In this document: one piece after another, positions 61,143 to 64,000 of the stretch
Layout: every line of letters begins with the position of its first letter
How positions within the stretch are numbered: position 1 is the stretch's first letter
Assembly: GCF_964021845.1 (NCBI RefSeq)
Contig: NZ_CAXHZC010000002.1
Span: forward strand, 496,001-560,000
Source: Arcticibacterium sp964021845
GTDB lineage: Bacteria; Bacteroidota; Bacteroidia; Cytophagales; Spirosomataceae
Direction of reading: 5' to 3'
DNA: 64,000 bases
The notes under the pieces: model-generated
Database searches by the model: none
The model's input: the letters and a program-made list of their open reading frames with translations, nothing else
Told to the model about the DNA's origin: nothing
Translations under genes and position numbers: made by a program

Positions 61143-63422
61143 TTAATTAGCGACTTCGCTCAAAAACTTCACTCTAACCAGTCTTATGTCGTCTTCCGTC
61201 ACTTCTTCATCATAATCCTCAAACTCGGCCAAAGCTTCGTCAACGGCATCAGATGCAGACGTCATAAAATAATCATAGAGGTCGTCTTGTTTGTCTTCAT
61301 CCATTTCTTGCTCTAAGTAATAATCAATATTTAACTTAGTTCCAGAATAACAGATGTTTTCTATTTCTGTTAATAACTCATCAAAGGATATTTTTAGTGA
61401 ATCTGCAATTTCTGGCAAACTTACTTTCCTATCTACTTGCTGAATAATAACAATCTTAGCTTTTGATTTATTAACGGCAGATTTTACTACAAAGTCTTGT
61501 GTAATTTCTATATCGTTTTCCTCTACATATTGAGAAATCATCTCAATAAACGCCTTACCAAACTTCTTCGCTTTTCCCATCCCTACCCCTTGAATCTGGG
61601 TAAGTGACTCAATATTTACAGGATAAACTGTAGCCATCTCTAACAAAGAAGGTTCTTGAAAAACAGCGTATGGAGGAATTCCGTTTGCGTTACCCACTTT
61701 TTTACAAAGTCCTTTTAGCATTTCTAAAAGAGCTTCGTCAGCAGCCGCACCTCCACCAGTAGGGGCGGATGATTGAATACCATCATCTCTACTTCCTTCG
61801 GCTTTTGAAAGGTCGTGGTCGTCACGCATTTCTATTTCATACGGTTTCTTCAAAAAGGCTCTTCCGGCATCAGAAAGTTTTATGACTCCGTAATTTTCAA
61901 TATCCTTTTCAATGATACCATAAACCATCAATTGACGAATTACAGAAACCCATCTATCGGTTGGCCCAAACTTTTCTTTCTCGGTATCATCTTTGCCGTT
62001 AGGCTTAAAAAAATCTACTTTATCTCCTTTAAAATACTCAAGACCAGCACCAAACTCTTTAAGTTTATGATGGTCATGGCTTTCTATATAATCGTTTTTA
62101 GAAGTATTAGCGGTAAGTAAATCTGCAATATGCTGTAATGGGAATCGCTCTTCGGTAGCTAGAATAGTATTTAATGCTAAGGTGACTTCATCTTTGACAG
62201 TGAACGAACGTGTTTTGTTTTTACAGTTGTCACAAAAACCACAATCTTCGTCCATGTATTCACCAAAGTAGCCCAAAAGCTGTCTTCTACGGCAAACACC
62301 TAAAGTAGAATAAGAAACTATTTCCATCAGCAAAGCTTTGGCATTCTCTCTTTCTACTACAGTTTTATCTTTATTGAATTTCTCCAACTTTAAGACATCA
62401 TCATATGCATAAAACATAAGACATGTTCCGTCAAGACCATCTCTACCTGCTCTACCTGTTTCTTGATAATACCCTTCTAAAGACTTAGGAGCGTCATAGT
62501 GCACCACAAATCTCACATCGGGCTTATCAATACCCATTCCGAAAGCAATGGTAGCACAAACTACATCGCAGTCTCCTTTCAGAAAGGCGTCTTGGTTTTT
62601 AATTCTAACATCAGGGTCTAGACCTGCATGATACGGCAATGCTTTTACGCCATTTACCGCCAATAAACTGGCTATCTCCTCTACCTTTTTCCTACTTAAG
62701 CAATATACAATTCCACCTTTACCCTTGTACTGACTCACAAATTGAATCAGTTGTTTTTTAGGATTCATCTTGGGTCTAACCTCATAATAAAGGTTGGCCC
62801 TATTAAATGAAGTTTTGAACAGCGTAGAATCATCCATGTCCAGATTCTTCTTGATATCCATTTGCACCTTTGGAGTGGCCGTGGCTGTCAGAGCTATTAT
62901 TGGAAGGTTGATATCAATGCTTTCTATGATGCTTCTAATCTTTCTGTATTCGGGTCTGAAATCATGCCCCCATTCAGAGATACAGTGTGCTTCATCTACT
63001 GCTACAAAAGACAGTTTCGCCTGTTTCAGAAAAACAAGGTTATCTTCTTTGGTAAGAGACTCCGGTGCTATATAAAGCAGCTTGCATTCACCACTAAGTA
63101 CATCTCTTTTTACTCTAGTCATTTCTGACTTATTGAGTGTTGAGTTTAAAAACTGAGCGTTTATGCCAAAAGCCACCATTTGATCAACCTGATTTTTCAT
63201 CAAGGCAATCAAAGGACTAATAACCACAGCCGTGCCGTCTAGGGTAATTGCTGGTAATTGGTAACATAAAGATTTACCAGCACCAGTGGGCATAATCACA
63301 AAAGTGTTTTGTCCTGAAACTACACTGTGAATAATTTTGTCTTGTTCTCCGCGAAACTTGTCAAAACCAAATACGTCTTTTAGGTTCTGCTTAAGTTTGT
63401 TTTCTATTTTAATATCAATCAT
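61143..63422 (-). CDS. recQ: ATP-dependent DNA helicase RecQ
   Basis: A 759-aa 3'-5' helicase for recombination and fork repair. Motif I MPTGAGKSLCYQLP (~44-57), motif II VDEAHCISEWGHDFRPEY, motif VI QETGRAGRDG, then the zinc cysteines CRRRQLLGYFGEYMDEDCGFCDNC. The RQC/winged-helix region is followed by an HRDC domain (~565-640) and an extra acidic C-terminal segment rich in Asp/Glu. It is longer than E. coli RecQ (~610 aa) by that extension. Single gene. Confidence 0.96.
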   Translation of the reverse strand: MIDIKIENKLKQNLKDVFGFDKFRGEQDKIIHSVVSGQNTFVIMPTGAGKSLCYQLPAITLDGTAVVISPLIALMKNQVDQMVAFGINAQFLNSTLNKSEMTRVKRDVLSGECKLLYIAPESLTKEDNLVFLKQAKLSFVAVDEAHCISEWGHDFRPEYRKIRSIIESIDINLPIIALTATATPKVQMDIKKNLDMDDSTLFKTSFNRANLYYEVRPKMNPKKQLIQFVSQYKGKGGIVYCLSRKKVEEIASLLAVNGVKALPYHAGLDPDVRIKNQDAFLKGDCDVVCATIAFGMGIDKPDVRFVVHYDAPKSLEGYYQETGRAGRDGLDGTCLMFYAYDDVLKLEKFNKDKTVVERENAKALLMEIVSYSTLGVCRRRQLLGYFGEYMDEDCGFCDNCKNKTRSFTVKDEVTLALNTILATEERFPLQHIADLLTANTSKNDYIESHDHHKLKEFGAGLEYFKGDKVDFFKPNGKDDTEKEKFGPTDRWVSVIRQLMVYGIIEKDIENYGVIKLSDAGRAFLKKPYEIEMRDDHDLSKAEGSRDDGIQSSAPTGGGAAADEALLEMLKGLCKKVGNANGIPPYAVFQEPSLLEMATVYPVNIESLTQIQGVGMGKAKKFGKAFIEMISQYVEENDIEITQDFVVKSAVNKSKAKIVIIQQVDRKVSLPEIADSLKISFDELLTEIENICYSGTKLNIDYYLEQEMDEDKQDDLYDYFMTSASDAVDEALAEFEDYDEEVTEDDIRLVRVKFLSEVAN

Positions 63423-63574
63423 GATAAATCACTAAGTACCTGCTCCATTACATCCATATTTCAGGGATGCAAAATTCTTCTTTCTAAATTTAGCCAAAAA
63501 AAATCACTTTTTAAAGTAGTTTCTGACTCAATTCACCTCATGAAGCTTTAAATATTTTGCTGACAAAGATTTTA

Positions 63575-63582
63575 TACTTTTG
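63575..63582 (+). promoter_or_regulatory. -7 promoter element of kdsD
   Basis: TACTTTTG matches TAnnTTTG, 28 nt before the GTG start at 63610. TTTG at 63556-63559 may be the -33 element, with a short spacer of 15 nt. Confidence 0.45.
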
Positions 63583-63609
63583 TCAAATAATTATTACTAA
63601 AATTTATAA

Positions 63610-64000
63610 GTGGATACGAAATTAAAGAAAAAAATTACCGACTTAGCCATAAATGTCTTTGCTGCTGAGTCAAGGGCAATAGATTCTTTGAAAAATACAA
63701 TTGGAGAAGAGTTCACAAAAGCTATAGATCTGATTATCAACACCAAAGGCAAGGCTGTTATTACAGGAATTGGCAAAAGTGCAATAATTGCCCAGAAAAT
63801 ATCTGCTACTTTTAATTCTACTGGTCAAAGTTCTGTTTTTATGCATGCCGTAGATGCTCTTCATGGTGACTTAGGAATATTGGACAAAAACGATGTTTTA
63901 ATTTGTTTATCAAAAAGTGGAAATAGTCCAGAGATAGTAAACCTTTTACCTTATATAAAGGAAGTTGGCTCACCCCTTATCGCCATTACAGGAAATAAAG
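63610..64000 (+). CDS. kdsD: arabinose-5-phosphate isomerase (KdsD/KpsF), partial at the right edge
   Basis: About 130 codons are present before the window ends. SIS domain: GKAVITGIGKSAIIAQKISATFNSTG (~48-73), VFMHAVDALHGDLGIL (~78-93) and LICLSKSGNSPEIVNLLP. It interconverts ribulose 5-phosphate and arabinose 5-phosphate, the first step of KDO synthesis for lipopolysaccharide. The start is GTG at 63610. Any C-terminal CBS domains lie outside the window. Confidence 0.9.
   Translation, partial: MDTKLKKKITDLAINVFAAESRAIDSLKNTIGEEFTKAIDLIINTKGKAVITGIGKSAIIAQKISATFNSTGQSSVFMHAVDALHGDLGILDKNDVLICLSKSGNSPEIVNLLPYIKEVGSPLIAITGNK

Noticed and set aside
1..64000. tRNA or rRNA genes
   Set aside because: I looked in the intergenic gaps for cloverleaf-like segments and conserved rRNA sequence and saw none, though weak cases cannot be excluded by eye.

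Overview
This window is chromosomal DNA from a member of the Bacteroidota, most likely the Cytophagales/Spirosomataceae. This is inference from the sequence, with no search run. The DNA is AT-rich. Several genes are preceded by the Bacteroidota -7 promoter motif TAnnTTTG rather than an E. coli-like -10 box, there are no obvious Shine-Dalgarno sites, and a few genes start with TTG or GTG. Phylum-typical families are present: DUF4494, the alternative GlmU-like protein, zinc-free L31, the short AMP nucleosidase, DUF2461, the standalone HSDR_N protein and SusD-free sulfatase/GH13 genes. I found no rRNA, tRNA, prophage, integrase, transposase or CRISPR array.

Layout. 1-7.9 kb holds housekeeping genes: the tail of an unidentified gene, a possible 40-aa ORF, rsgA, a GNAT acetyltransferase plus DMT exporter behind a probable arginine attenuator (promoter, 22-codon leader peptide with five Arg codons, competing hairpins), rpmE2, a SerC-like aminotransferase, DUF4494, glyA and tatC. 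7.9-15.3 kb is a tripartite RND efflux operon (HlyD-RND-TolC) with a second TolC downstream. 15.5-24.3 kb has DUF2461, a lipoprotein six-hairpin glycosidase, a PAS histidine kinase and CheY-like receiver, an HSDR_N-domain protein, AMP nucleosidase and a Dam-type methylase. 24.4-39.2 kb has a cytochrome-c/sugar-dehydrogenase lipoprotein, a kelch protein, a SNF2 helicase, a SET protein, an AIM24-like protein, a DUF2283/DUF4258 toxin-antitoxin-like pair, gltX, a sulfatase and a GH13 phosphorylase whose start codon abuts a 17-bp hairpin. 39.3-46.6 kb is the most accessory stretch: a HEPN-motif protein overlapping a HigA antitoxin, a GIY-YIG-like protein, an SDR without its catalytic Tyr, a three-copy 228-bp tandem repeat made of small palindromes, and a structured intergenic region. 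46.7-64 kb returns to repair and core genes: Ada/Ogt, AlkB, MscS, FKBP, GMC oxidoreductase with its small subunit, holB, GlmU-like, a subtilisin with a large insertion, DUF937-OmpA, the ade-argB-argE operon, recQ, and the start of kdsD.

How the genes connect. Arginine biosynthesis appears twice: an ArgA-like acetyltransferase behind the Arg leader, and ade-argB-argE 56 kb away. Alkylation repair is clustered (AlkB beside Ada/Ogt). Two small two-gene modules look like toxin-antitoxin systems. The best candidates for something undescribed are the arginine leader/attenuator at 1.48-1.70 kb and the HEPN-HigA pair at 40.1-40.9 kb.
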